Source of the DNA: Siphonodentalium dalli
Lineage: Eukaryota; Mollusca; Scaphopoda; Gadilida; Siphonodentaliidae
Assembly (NCBI GenBank): GCA_032622095.1
Contig: CP136063.1
Location: forward strand, 30,756,987 to 30,820,986
Direction of reading: 5' to 3'
DNA length: 64,000 bases
Both the position numbers and the translations under genes were made by a program. The notes under the pieces were generated by a model. That model had not been told where the DNA came from. It saw nothing but the letters and a program-made list of their open reading frames with translations, and made no database searches. Of this stretch, positions 1 through 11,960 are shown piece after piece (within the stretch, counting starts at the first letter, position 1; every line of letters begins with the position of its first letter).

Positions 1-561
1 AGACGGATGTCAATGGAACTGATATTCGTACTCGTGATTTTGGGTGGTTCGGACAGTTCACAGTATAGCATTTGTGTTACTGCCTACGAACGATGTCAGA
101 AAGTGACCCTGAACATGAAAACGACGATGATCTACATGCTGTGGAGGAACATGAGCCTGTGTAAGAAGATACATTTGAGGGCTTGCGTTTCAATATTGGT
201 CCATATTTACAACAACCAGAGGCTGACAAAGAGCAGTCACAATGCGCACAGAGACCTGAAATTGATTAACATCATCAACAATCAATCAAATTATTAATGA
301 CGGTGGGAGTGTCTGTCAAACGGTGGAGAACTTGGGTGTGTAACAAGTACTAACAACACTTAGAGAATCGTTTAGGCACCATACATTCTTCTTCATTCTA
401 CTCCTTCCTAAAAACAACCAGTGAGTGGAAGTTGGAACCGCCTCCAACAGTCGGTTGTGGAGATGATTGACACTGAATGTCTGAAGGATTTATATTGAAT
501 ATGGATCATAATTTCTAGATGTTTGGTACCAGTGTCGTGGAATAGAATTTTGAGCATTGCT
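1..561. other. Intergenic, no supported gene
   Basis: The forward-strand ORF starting at base 7 resembles no family I recognise. A short acidic stretch is readable in another frame around 95-160 (rich in Ser, Asp and Glu), which could be a decayed exon, but no splice structure supports it. I see nothing else in this stretch. Confidence 0.4.
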
Positions 562-654
562 GGAGTAGTGATAGAGTACCCCCTGACCGTCCGGAGTAGT
601 GATAGAGTAAACCCTGACTGCCCGGGGTAGTGATAGAGTACCCCCTGACCGTGG
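562..654. repeat. 31-bp minisatellite, 3 copies
   Basis: The core GTAGTGATAGAGTA recurs at about 565, 596 and 627, each time followed by a C-rich CCCTGAC segment. The reverse-strand ORF over it is an artefact of the repeat. Confidence 0.85.
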
Positions 655-829
655 CACAATAACCTTGGATGACGAGACTTGAGTACTTCAGAACTCAATC
701 GAAAGCCAAACAGAACAGAGATCATGTTAACTTACCTCTTGCTTTGTATATATTGTGACCTTATAAATGATATTGGCTTCCATTATTATTTCACTAAACC
801 ATGGTCGTTTCTTACAATATTTTTTGGTC

Positions 830-935
830 GTTTAGTATCATCTTGTCTGGTCATTTGCTTCAGATTTTCGACTGTGCTAGTAGAATGTTACATTCTTCCA
901 ATTGGCATAGCGCCTAAATAATTTATCAGTTCCAA
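830..935. repeat. Dispersed repeat fragment, related in inverse to ~18190-18300
   Basis: The segment around a GTAGAATGTTACATTC core and the downstream GCACCCAAACAAGT stretch matches the reverse complement of ~18190-18300. The same family continues into the adjacent minisatellite, because the copy near 18190 also carries the ATAATATGTCTTTAAA word. Confidence 0.6.
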
Positions 936-1216
936 GCACCCAAACAAGTACATAATATGTCTTTAAAAGCGAACATATCATTTCAGTTTGGTCACCCAAA
1001 CAAGTACATAATATGTCTTTAAAAGCGAACATATCAGTTCAGTTCGGTCACCCATACAAGTACATAATATGTCTTTAAAAGCGAACATATCATTTCAGTT
1101 CGGTCACCCAAACAAGTACATAATATGTCTTTAAAAGCGAACATATCATTTCAGTTCGGTCACCCATACAAGTACATAATATGTCTTTAAAAGCGAACAT
1201 ATCATTTCAGTTCGGT
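936..1216. repeat. ~57-bp minisatellite, 5 copies
   Basis: CAAGTACATAATATGTC recurs at about 944, 1001, 1057, 1113 and 1169, each followed by TTTAAAAGCGAACATATC and TTCGGTCACCC. Copies are nearly identical, which indicates recent expansion. A single copy lies in the related repeat near 18190. Confidence 0.9.
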
Positions 1217-1322
1217 CGTGTTGTCCTACACAAACTCAAATGAGTAGGCTACTTAATTTTTTAATAAGAACAGTGTAAGCGTGCCGTCCACAAGCAATAT
1301 AAGAAATGAAGCTTGATTGTGA

Positions 1323-1412
1323 CTTACAGACACTCTGCGTTACCCTGATACAGACACTCTGCGTTACCCTGATACAGACACTCTGCGTTACCCTGATACA
1401 GACACTGTTACC
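1323..1412. repeat. 24-bp minisatellite, 3-4 copies
   Basis: Near-perfect repeats of CAGACACTCTGCGTTACC plus CTGATA; the last copy is shortened. The reverse-strand ORF here is a translation of the repeat. Confidence 0.85.
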
Positions 1413-1740
1413 CCGATACTTGATTGTGACTTTCCTCGAGAAACCTTGCATTAAGTATAAATTAGTGAACGAATTAACAAAATAATTAGCCGAAATATTA
1501 GTTGTTCAAACCAGTTGATGAAAAGATAAAAACTATTATCGACTCAAGTGAGGGCGTATTTCAACCAAATGAAATATAAATAATCCATATGGAGAAATCA
1601 TTTTTTGAACAGTAATTTTATGCCAGCTATAAGCTGAATGTCAAAGTGTTTATCTGCACGGTTTGTTTATTAAATTATTGTCACTCGGAGACTTAGTTTT
1701 CTTCTTTCTGTTTGCACGATTCCTGAATCGACCAACATTA

Positions 1741-2187
1741 TTAACCCTTTCAGTGCCAGGTCAGATTTTTGTATCAAATGATATACCCTGTGTAAATGCA
1801 TTCTCATATATATGCGAGTCTATCAATAGATCGCCTCGCATATATAAGAGAATGGATAGTCCTAACAATCTTTCATCATTTGTTATTATTTTTTACAATT
1901 TTAATAAATTTTTCTTCTATTCTTTAACAGACTTATTTTGTAGGTTTAGTGCCAGGGAATCTTACGTTTGTCATGGGCATCAAAATTATTACTATGAATA
2001 CTTGGTGATAGTTTTGAGTTATAACATGCCCCTAAGGTTTTATCCAGTTTGTTTTTAAATTCGCTATAGCATGCGTAAGCATACCCAAAAAAAATTCAAA
2101 CCATTTTATTTGTTATTTTTTTAGCGCCGATTTTACAGACCGTAAATTAGGACCGACAAGATCGGCCCCTGGCACTGAAAGGGTTAA
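1741..2187. mobile_element. TTAA-flanked hairpin MITE (piggyBac-like), 439 bp
   Basis: TTAA at 1741-1744 and 2184-2187 flank inverted ends CCCTTTCAGTGCCAGG and its complement. TTAA duplication and ends starting CCYT are typical of piggyBac-type elements. A palindrome around 1796-1857 (ATATATGCGAG... CTCGCATATATAAGAGAATG) is shared with the MITEs at 5217, 9616 and 26372. There is no transposase, so it is non-autonomous. Confidence 0.85.
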
Positions 2188-2477
2188 GACATGGAACCAA
2201 AATTGTCACATTTGATTCCAAGTGAGATTGCTTTTTCGATGACATGTAGGAAGTTTTATAATATAACATGCAAGAAGTTTTATCACAATTTACGTAGGCA
2301 GTTTGATCAAATTTTACATAAGGAGTTTTAACATATTACGTAGGGAGTTTGATCATATATTGCATGGGGAGTTTTATCATATTTGATAAAACTTTTTGAC
2401 AGTTTCTTGTTTTCTGAACAAAATATCAGTCATTCTTTAGAACAAAACAAGACTTTCTGTAAATGAGGAACTTGGGG

Positions 2478-2504
2478 GCAGAAACAGAAGCATGAATGGT
2501 TGGT

Positions 2505-2552
<48 letters not shown>

Positions 2553-2612
2553 AAACAGGAGCATGAATGGTTGATGGGGGGGGCAGAAACAGGAGCATGA
2601 ATGGTTGGTGAC
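2478..2612. repeat. Poly-G tract of 45 in a 3-copy repeat
   Basis: An uninterrupted G run at 2505-2549 lies between copies of GCAGAAACAGGAGCATGAATGG-like units (the unit recurs three times). Such tracts are unstable in replication and in assembly, so the length may be inexact. The proline-rich reverse ORFs are artefacts. Confidence 0.85.
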
Positions 2613-2702
2613 CAGGATTGGCGCTGGATGAACATTTTCTCTTGCCAAAATGTTTGCCAAATGAAATTTTTTTGCCAAAAAATAATATCTGCCAAATTTA
2701 AT

Positions 2703-4004
2703 TACCGTACTGACCCGCGTTTAGGCCCAGGGGGCCTTTGTTTTGTTTGAGCTCAAAAATCCAAGTGGGCTTAAACTCGGATATGGCCCTTTGCAGACCA
2801 AAAATCCTAAGAAATCGGGACATTAAAACTTATGAAAGCCGTTGTAACGACGATTATTTGGGAAATATACCCGGCTTCCAGATTTAGTAAAGGTAAGTAT
2901 TTATAAGTTACTTTGAGAAAGTAATTTTTCAATTAAATGTGAATATTAAAATATTATAATAACACTTTAAGTCTTGTAGTTTTATTGCCCAAAATTCCCA
3001 TGTTAAAATGACACTATTATGTAAGCGGCATTGTGGGTTATGGGTAAATCCCTTATCTTATAGTCTATAAGTCGTCTATAGTTTATATCAATGTTCAGAC
3101 TTAATCCGATTAGGAAAACAATAAACCCGGCGCTTTATTCGTGATCCATTGTCCACATAGAGGATGTTACAATAGCGACTAATTGCATGTTTAACAAAAG
3201 CCAGTGAGTTTAATTATTTAACAGTACTGACAAAAGGCTTGTATTTGTGCTAAAACGTAAATAAAAAAGCACCATTCTGAACTCCTCGACCTGTGACCTC
3301 TGTGTGTGACTGAATCTGACGAGGTTTGCCGAATGAAAAAAGCATGTGTTTGAATATTTAGTGTTATTGCTACTGAATTGTTTATACTGTATAACGTGAA
3401 CAAAATGCAGTTTGATGTCGATAACCTTTATTTTGGTTTCGAGTGAATAACGTTGACGTAGTTTGGAAGACAAGTTGCCCCTTCTGTTCCATTATTTACC
3501 CACTGTGTGTTTACATAACCAAGAAAGCGAAGAAGCCAGTTCTTTGTGTTTGGTCACATGCAGGAACATACCTACGGTACATTGTCACTGAACACGAAAA
3601 ATATGTTTTTACAGTACTGTAGTTGAACAGGTGCGCTTTGATTAAAGCCGCACATGGTTTTTAAAGCTTGTTTGTTTGTTAACCTTTGGTTTCCCCCGGG
3701 AAGTATAATTGAATAAACAAATGAGAATTTAAGATTCACTTTATTTTATTTCATTTAATATTATCACTTACCTACAAAGTATAACTTTCCATTTTTCGTG
3801 GCATTCTCGCCATCACCGATCGTTTGCGAATATACTTCCCGTTATTTGGGGAGTATCATTAGCAAATACTTACTTACCACTGCTGAAATTGACCAAAATT
3901 TGGGGTGGGCTTAAACACGAATATACCCCTGTGCATGGAATTTGGCCAAAAGTTATGGGTGGGCTTAAACACGGGCATGGGCTTTGAACCGGGTCAGTAC
4001 GGTA
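2703..4004. mobile_element. TA-flanked non-autonomous DNA transposon, 1.3 kb
   Basis: Inverted ends CCGTACTGACCCG (2705-2717) and CGGGTCAGTACGG (3990-4002) are flanked by TA on both sides, as expected for a Tc1/mariner-type target duplication. Subterminal GGGCTTAAAC motifs recur near both ends (about 2767, 3907 and 3960). No transposase frame is visible inside, and the ORFs at 3210-3473 match no family I know. Confidence 0.75.
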
Positions 4005-4480
4005 TGTGTATAATTTGAGAAATTATTCTGTTTTTATCTTTGTTAAAAAAATAACCACTGACACAGGTAAAATGAGCTACCAGAAAAGCAAGTTAGTATT
4101 AATAAATATCAAAGTAGCAATAAATATCTAAGCAACACCTGCCTGAAAACTACATTTAATATTGCTATGCAGTCAATCAATCATAGATATTTCGCCTCGA
4201 CACCTTGTATCACTGCTGAAATCAACGAGCCATAAATTAATCTGTCGTCATTAACATTCAGCTGATTAACATATTGTCTTGTACTCGCTGGTAATATTAA
4301 CGCCGACACCATAAATGTGCTTTATAATGTAGCCATTAATATACATTGTTACAATGACTACATGCATCGATAAAACAAATGGACAAAGGGAGGATTAACT
4401 GTCAAAACAGAAAACAATTTAATTGTTTAACTCTAGACTCTGCCTCATATTATGATACTCCTCTCATTCTGAGAACTAGC
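4005..4480. other. AT-rich intergenic sequence, nothing recognised
   Basis: No coding frame, RNA gene or repeat structure that I can support. Confidence 0.5.
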
Positions 4481-4484
4481 CTCT

Positions 4485-5195
4485 GATCTGGACACCTATA
4501 TAACCATGCTTCGGACGTGGCCACCTATATAACCATGCTTCGGACGTGGCCACCTATATAACCATGGTTCGGACGTGGCCACCTACATAACCATGCTTCG
4601 GACGTGGCCACCTATATAACCATGCTTCAGACGTGGCCACCTATATAACCATGCTTCGGACGTGGCCACCCATATAACTCACGAGACCTCACCTCAGACA
4701 CGGTCACCCATGTAACTCATACTGAGACCTCGCCTCAGACAGTCACCCATGTAACTCATACTGAGACCTCGCCTCAGACACGGTCACCCATGTAACTCAT
4801 ACTGAGACCTCGCCTCAGACACGGTCACCCATGTAACTCATACTGAGACCTCGCCTCAGACACAGTCACCCATGTAACTCATACTGAGACCTCGCCTCAG
4901 AAACGGTCACCCATGTAACTCATACTGAGACATCGCCTCGGACGTGGACACCCATATAACTCATACTGAGACATCGCCTCGGACGTGGACACCCATATAA
5001 CTCATACTGAGACATCGCCTCGGACGTGGACACCCATATAACTCATACTGAGACATCGCCTCGGACGTGGACACCCATATAACTCATACTGAGACATCGC
5101 CTCAGATTTGGTCACCCATATAACTCATACTGAGACCTCGCCTCAGACACAGTCACCCATGTAACTCACACTGAGAAATCACCTCAGATGATCAT
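4485..5195. repeat. Compound minisatellite: 29-bp (~7 copies) then ~41-bp (~12 copies)
   Basis: The first block repeats CACCTATATAACCATGC plus TTCGGACGTGGC. From about 4680 it passes into repeats of CACCCATGTAACTCATAC plus TGAGACCTCGCCTCAGACA, with a sub-variant (GGACGTGGACACCCATATAA) amplified at about 4935-5095. The two units share a CACCYATRTAAC core, so the second probably arose from the first. Confidence 0.9.
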
Positions 5196-5212
5196 AATAT
5201 TAATTTTAACAA

Positions 5213-5619
5213 TTAACCCTTTACCCAACAAACCGGCCAAAACCGGCCAAATAAAGCTTCAACAGTCTAAAATATCTTCGGTCTGTCTCAATAGAACCAT
5301 ACAAATATGGATATCATTGGAACCGGCTCATTGACCACATTGTGATAGTTACAGTTATGCCCTGTGCCAATGCATTCTCTTATATATGCGAGTCGACCAT
5401 AGGTTGCCTCGCATATATAAGAGAATGCATTGCCTAAAAAAAATCTTTTTTTAACACTTTTTACCATTTTTTCTTACATTCTTTAACAATTTTAGAATTT
5501 TTAATGTGTTAAGCCAATGCATTCTCTTATATATGCAAGGCGACCTATGGTCGACTCGCATATATAAGAGAATGCATTGGCACAGGGTAAAAAAAACGTT
5601 CTGTTGGGTAAAGGGTTAA
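5213..5619. mobile_element. TTAA-flanked hairpin MITE, 399 bp
   Basis: TTAA at both ends and inverted termini CCCTTTACCCAACA / TGTTGGGTAAAGGG. It holds two long palindromes built from GCATTCTCTTATATATGC and its complement (about 5369-5427 and 5516-5577), so the transcript could fold into nested hairpins. It is the best complete copy of the family that also occurs, split, at 9616-9784 and 17661-17939. Confidence 0.9.
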
Positions 5620-6609
5620 TATACAATAGGCATTACAGGTATCCATTCCCTCAATCCAGGATGACTTAATATCTGTCGAGGTCGTCTTGCAACATGCTTA
5701 TCATATATAGTCAGATAAGAATGCATCGACCAATATTCCGTATTTCCATCTATGGCCCTCTTGCAGCACAAGCACCATATATAGTCTGATGAATGTACAT
5801 GGACCCGGAGTAAAGTCAGATTAAAGAGTCAAGGTCAGTTTTAAGTGCAATTTATAGCACAATCGTCATGTATAATCTGATGATTGCATTTAAACTCCAA
5901 ATTATCCGTAAAAATCTGAAAATATTCATTATGCATGCTATTATATATTACCTGGACAGACTAGCGCTGGACTATTAGTATGCTGGTACTAGAGTACCAT
6001 CTGATAACAAAGCTCTCTCTCTCTCTCTCGGACCATTAGTATGCAGGTACTAGTACCATCGGATAACAAACCAGTCAAGAATACTGCTATTTTCCTGAAC
6101 TGAAGATACAACCGCTGACATCTGACCAAGAGTAAATTATATTTCAATTATATTCAGACATTTCTAACTTTGTCCAACTTTGACAAGAGTATATGATCCT
6201 GATGAAGAATTTTTTGATTTGATAAATTGATGGAAGGCATCACACAAAGGATAGGCGATAAATAAATTTGTTACCCAAAAGTAGAGTTTTACTTCGTAAA
6301 TCATTGGGATTTAGAATTAACTGGTTATCCCCAAATTCGCGTTCGTAACGCCACAACGAACTGTTGCCCGCCCTGAATTAACTGTTGCCCGGTTTGCAAT
6401 CACGGTCAGCTTTCGCGACGTCATGAGTGAACTGTTACCCGACCCGAGCGAACTGTTGACTGGCCCGAACAAACTGTTACATGGTTTGCAATTTCCGTGA
6501 CGTTTCGGCTATTTCCGTGACGTTTTTTAATTATACCGGATTTCCGCATTGTCACTGTGCGATTAATTAGCAATGACCTGATTATATACAAGTAAATGTA
6601 TTGGGTAAC
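5620..6609. other. Intergenic, short duplications
   Basis: A (CT)n run lies at about 6012-6029, between two copies of an ATTAGTATGCAGGTACTAG-like segment (about 5975 and 6040). From 6360 to 6500 the words AACTGTTGCCCG / AACTGTTACCCG recur and lead into the hairpin downstream. No gene is supported. Confidence 0.5.
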
Positions 6610-6789
6610 AAAGCAATTATTTCAGGTGTCTGTTGGGAACAGGCAAAACTGTTGTCCCTCGGTATCAGGAATGACTATCGAACTGTTGCCCTCGGCCTTC
6701 GGCATTGGGCAACAGTTCGATAGTCATTCCTGATACCGAGGGACAACAATTTTGACTGTTCCCAAAAGACACATGAAATAATTGCTTAA
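6610..6789. repeat. Long inverted repeat (hairpin), ~80-bp arms
   Basis: The left arm from about 6610 (AAGCAATTATTTCAGGTG...) is complementary to the right arm ending near 6789 (...CATGAAATAATTGCTT), with a short CCTTCGG centre near 6700. Arms are nearly perfect. It could be a foldback MITE or a dsRNA source. The ORF at 6782-7000 only begins in its edge. Confidence 0.8.
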
Positions 6790-7432
6790 TATTCCATGGA
6801 TGTTTAAAACAAATTTTAAATTAGTTTACGACCTCCTGTCCCCAATTATTCCCCCCCTGATTTTTCAAAAGGCAGGTTCTGTCAATTGGCATCACCAAGG
6901 TGTTAATCACCTAGCGATGGTGGGTACAGGAGGGGGTTTAGAAAATATCGCAAGTTCATTTTTTAGAAGCTTCAGCCAAAAATGTGGAGTACGAAATTGA
7001 TAACAGGTAACAAAATTGAGGAAACAACATACAGGTCAGAAACTGAATGCCAAGCAGCACCACACAGACAAATTTGTCACAAATGCCAAAAGCTCGGGAC
7101 CAAAAATTTAGAAAAAGAAAGCTTTCCTTAATTAGAAAGGTAACAGTTTTTATTCTATACCATCATTATGGATTGGGTTGCTGGTGATGAATCCTCCAAA
7201 CAATGAGTCAGTCTATTGCTGCCTCTATGTAATCAGCCTTTCTAGATCTCTTCAATTTTGACCCCTGTGACCCCTGGATTGCTTGTGCTCATTGTCATAT
7301 CCAAGCTTGTGAATCTGAAATAAAAATGGAATCATAAACAGATCATTGCAATCAAGTGACCAACCATGTCATGTTATCTGGGTGTCATGTGGTAAATTGT
7401 GCTGCATATACTGTTAACTGTTATTTCCAGGC

Positions 7433-7526
7433 ATGGCATCGGTGAACAGAATCCTTAATAGAATAGTCCTGCTTACATACGCGACCCACCCACCTCCCTT
7501 GAAGGATTTGTTGATGAGTCTAAAGA
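7433..7526. repeat. Direct-repeat copy, uninterrupted (empty-site paralogue)
   Basis: This ~95-bp segment starting ATGGCATCGGTGAACAGAATC is repeated at 7952-7996 plus 9187-9240, where a hAT-type element splits it. The two copies bracket the dispersed repeat at 7527-7951. Confidence 0.75.
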
Positions 7527-7951
7527 TGGATTATCTCTTTAAATACCAAATTTTAAATAGTTGCGTGGGTATAAAATAATAGATATGAACTGAAAACCAC
7601 TGTCCGGAAAAGCTTCTATCAATTAATATTGATTTTATTTTGAATATTAAATCGGGACCGTTCATGAGTCTATTTTTAGAACAGACCCTTCGGATGATAC
7701 CATATTGCAATATAGAGCAATTGGCTATTCCTAAGAATTCGCACCGCAAGTCAAATGTCCCAGAATGATTGTTTGTATTGTTTTGTTAGACATATATAAG
7801 CGATAACGAGTATAATTAACGTTTATTTGTGACAAAATTGTACAATAAAATTTCTGGTCTCTGTTAACAGTAACAACTATTGTTCGTTTGCTGAACAAAC
7901 ACACCTTTTTAGACCAGAAAATATTTGAAATAAAATTAATATTATATATAT
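7527..7951. repeat. Dispersed repeat family A, copy 1
   Basis: Contains GATGGATTATCTCTTTAAA, a CTGTCCGGAAA segment, and the hallmark TCTGGTCTCTGTTAACAG with a downstream complementary TTTTTAGACCAGAAAATA. Related copies lie at 22674-23720 (interrupted), 58182-58390 and 60645-60850. Its 5' part is the reverse complement of the 3' part of the copies near 58 kb, so it behaves like an inverted-repeat element. No coding potential. Confidence 0.7.
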
Positions 7952-7988
7952 ATGGCATCGGTGAACAGAATCCTTAGAATAGTCCTGC

Positions 7989-9186
7989 TTACCGGTCAGG
8001 GTTGGCCGATTTAAATCAAGATTTAAATCAATGATTCAAATAAATCATTGATTTAAATCAAACATTTTTAAATGATTGCATATGTCAAGAATTTGCAATA
8101 TCTAACAAGGCGTTTTGTAAACTATAACATGATTAAACAATATACAAAATTGGATAATATAATAGATATGAAATTGTGCAGCAATTATCAACCCTATAGA
8201 AACAGGCATACTGCATGGTTTTGTGATTACTGCTCCAGCAATGGCCTGTTCCGCTTATTTGTAACTACAATCAGATTCAGCACTCCTCATTCCACTATTA
8301 AATTTCCTTTCCTTTTCTGATTGCCATACATGTAAATGTCAACCAGGTAATTCTACCATATACTCTGCCATCTAAACTACTCTAGTTGTCTAATGTCCAT
8401 ACTTGATATATCATATATGGTGTGATTACATGTACATGTATGTCCCCGTCACTGAGGAGAAAAGGTGATTGATAATATATTCAGTTCTCAGCTAAAATTT
8501 ACTAAATTTATTAGTAAATCTTTAAGCACAGGTCTACATATACAGATATCACAACACTGGAAGTCACATGGACCTAAGTGTGTGCATAATTAAAGTACAT
8601 GGTCGCTATATCTGTTCTGCCATGATATTTGTGCTTGATACCGCTATTCTCAAAGTAATTGACCAGAAAAACAGGGTGATACCCCGGTCATGACCGCGGT
8701 GATACCGGTAATAAACGGTAGCGGTATCAAGACGGTCATGGCGGTGGAGTTACGGTATTGGGCGATAATGATACCGCAGTCTTTTAGCGGGCACCGCATT
8801 AATTTTGTTGAATACTGCGGTGATTTTCATGGAACTCTTTTAGGGGAGGTATTTACTCACACATACTTGTTCGCGTTAACAAGCGGTATCACTACCGCGG
8901 TATTGGAGGATACTGCGGTATAGTACCGCCATATTAACGGGGTGACACCACGTTATTGGTGGTCAATTACTTTAAGTATAGCGGTACATGTAGTTCTACA
9001 AAAAATAATAAATAATAATATAATTTTGATTAATCCAGCCTTGGATATAATAAGCAACACCTTTTAGAACCTTCATTTATCAAAGACATTGCACAATTGC
9101 ATATTTTCATAACAATTAGAAAAAAAATCGATTTAAATCAAATAAATCTGATTTAAATAAAAAAAATCAACAACCCTGTTACCGGT
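7989..9186. mobile_element. hAT-type MITE with perfect 8-bp TSD
   Basis: The element 7997-9178 starts CAGGGTTGGCCGATTTAAAT and ends with a complementary ATTTAAAT-rich segment and CAACCCTG. It is flanked by TTACCGGT at 7989-7996 and 9179-9186, a perfect 8-bp duplication as hAT transposases make. The CAGRG-like terminus and GATTTAAATC subterminal palindromes fit hAT MITEs. There is no transposase. It inserted into a segment whose uninterrupted paralogue is at 7433-7526. Confidence 0.85.
8639..8986. mobile_element. MITE nested inside the hAT MITE, TA-flanked
   Basis: Ends CCGCTATTCTCAAAGTAATT (from 8641) and its near complement ending at 8984 (27-bp arms with few mismatches) are flanked by TA. 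The interior is rich in CCGCGGT/ATACCG words. The ORF at 8690-8923 merely reads through this palindromic DNA. It is younger than the host element. Confidence 0.7.
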
Positions 9187-9784
9187 ACATACACGACCCA
9201 CCCACACACTCCCTTGAAGGTTTTTGTTGATGAAAGTAAATAGCCATATACTATCACACCTGTCTGAAGGTTAGTTGTTTAATCAAATAATCTTGGAAAG
9301 GATTGTGGTATATGTACATGAATTTCTAACACAATCAATGCATCAATGGGCGTGGTTGCTGTCACGATTGATATACCCTGTTGGACAAAACAAGTGTCCA
9401 CTTAACCACGGTGCAGTTAGCATCGCCACCACAGCTGAAATACATCTACACTGCGGCTCCACTGGCTAACTACAGTCGGACCGCAGTGTACATGTACTTG
9501 CCGTTCGGTCATGGTGTAGTTGCCACAGTGTACCGGTACGTTCATTAAACTGAAAAAAAGACAATACAAACCAATATCTAACCACGCTGTACATGCCATT
9601 CGCCCGCTGTGTTAACCCTTTACCCAACAAAATGGCCAAAAACGCCCAAATAAAGCTTCAACAGCCTAAAATATCTTCGGTCTGTCTCAATAACACCATA
9701 CAAATATGGATATCATTGGAACCGGTTCATTGACCATATTGTGATGGTTACAGTTATGCCCTGTGCCAATGCATTCTCTTATAT

Positions 9785-11778
9785 GAGTCATTATCAATTT
9801 TGGCGCATATTTCAGTCTGGTAATAATTGAAAAAAATATGTTGGCAGAAAACTTAATTTGGTCATCGTTTGGAATAAATAGACCTTATGGGTCATTAAAA
9901 CACTGAAATGCAGGCTTAATCACCTATGATTTGTATTTGGATGGGTTGTCAATGTTGGCTATGCATATATATTGTCTATACTGTAACAAACACACTTTGT
10001 ATGGCTGCAATTAAAACATATTAGAACTACTTCATGTTGTAACTCGATCATGTCAAAATGGGTTATCTTACAACTAATAAAACAGATTTTTCCGGTTATA
10101 TAATGTTAAATCATGTCTTTTCCATGTGTAGAATCAAATGTTTTTCGAAAATTACATTTTGCCTTTACGAAAGAGTTCTTCAAGAGACAATATTCGTATC
10201 ATTTTGGTTATTGGTTTAATGTCGTGAATCCGATATGCCTAAACCACTGATAATTGAACAAAACTCACTTGGAATTGTATGACTTAGCATTTTTAAATTT
10301 CAATATTCACTGCGTTACAGTGGGGACATTTGTGTGACAGTATAGACGGTCATCGTTACATGATATACAATTTTGAGCACCACATGGAGGTTGAAACCCC
10401 ACTAAGCTATACCAATATGTCATATTTCGAGTACAGCGCGACAAAAATAACAATTTCGCAGTCTGGCGTACATAATAAAGGATGTACCATGTTATTTCAT
10501 AAACTACCGTGTAGTTTAAAATGTCATATGCTACAGTAAAGACATGCGTGTTACACGATATACATAACATGTACATTTGGACAGTTCTAGTTCCATTTTG
10601 ATGAAGGAAGATTTGCTTAATATATTCAGCGTCTCACTAAATTTTGTTAAAGAGTTTTTGCCATATATAACCATTATCTGGCCAAAGAACTTGTCCCTGG
10701 GCTCTTAATGTTACACGAAAGACACATTTTTATTATTGTTTTATTCAAAAAAACACGATGAAAAAGGGATAATCAAAATGCGTTATCCAAAGAAAAAAGA
10801 AGGAAAAATATGTAACTGGAATGGTGTCTTCGCCATAGAATGAAGTTTGTGGCGAGTATAGTGCGCTCCGTTGCCCCTCCGTCGTAACTGTACATACATC
10901 TGATATGTACACGGAAGTATTTCAAGTGGAGTATTTACTAGAGATGCATATATCAGATATGTGTAAGTTACCATCGAGGGCCAACTATAACTCATCGCAT
11001 ATTAATTGAGTTATGGGAGAGTTTCTTCATCCCTAAGAATTACTAGCGAGGTTCAGTTACACGTATGTGTAGATAGAAGGAATTGATCTGGTGAATGAAA
11101 CTCACATGAGTGCGTGCACGGTTATTCAGTTAAGATTAGTTTAGATGTAAGTCTATCCGATGTATAACATGTAGCTACGAAGTGTAATTAGAGTATTACC
11201 CCACCTTCATTACATAAAGAAGGTGTCGACGAGTTATGGACGCCATGTGGCTGTTATGAGCATGTGTGATTTACCCGCAGACATAATTTATTTTGCAAAT
11301 TTAATCATGTTGTCGTTACACTTGCGTTCGTGACAGCAGTCGGTTGGCTTTAAATTCCCTTCATCATGCACCACTATATCAATACTATACACAATACTAT
11401 ACAAATACGTGTGACTGAACCCATCTATTAACAAGAAAACATAAATTGTAAATTAAAATATGTTTAACGGACAAAAATAACTAAACCACACGAGTGGATA
11501 TTTTCCGACTAATATCATACATGTACGTTACGATATATGTATAATATACCGCTGATATTTCCAACTCATTGGCATACTGCAAACCACCGAATATACACGG
11601 GGAAATTACATACTCAGCCAATAGCCTTTCTTAATGTCCGTTATTACTCTGTAATTCATTCCATATTGGCATGCACACTTTAAAGTGCGAACCTCTCCCT
11701 GTAATTATCTTTGGCTCAGGAATAACTGCCAAAATCTTGTTATGACGAACTATCTTTGCAGCGTTTTGGCCATGTAAA
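9785..11778. other. Left arm of the 7.9 kb element, non-coding
   Basis: AT-rich sequence with scattered GTTACA/CGTTAC words, which also mark the right arm (16-17.5 kb). Short ORFs here overlap on both strands and match nothing. No gene is supported. Confidence 0.5.
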
Positions 11779-11960
11779 TCAATTTGCCTTCTTTTGACCT
11801 ATATGATTCATACATTTTATAAGCAACTCATCACCCGAGACATTCTGGACATATCCAGAGTATATGTTCCACTGGTATTTAACAATAACATATTTATCAA
11901 TACTCTCAACTGAACTTGGCACATTCAACCAAACACCATCACACGTCTTGTCTGAACCAT
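11779..11960 (-). pseudogene. C-terminal piece of an element-encoded protein
   Basis: The end of the reverse-strand frame (stop at 11779) reads as a compact domain with IDKYVIVKYQWNIYSGYV. This resembles a small beta-barrel tail (a pattern of V-x-V-x-Y, then a Tyr/Pro-Gly-x-V turn) found at the C-termini of several transposon-borne proteins. Upstream the frame runs into acidic tandem repeats. With the minus-strand N-terminal fragment at about 15.7 kb it may be what is left of one gene of the 7.9 kb element. Function is unknown. Confidence 0.35.

Noticed and set aside
2426-2695. Proline-rich ORFs on the minus strand
   Set aside because: They read through a 45-base G run; the polyproline is an artefact.
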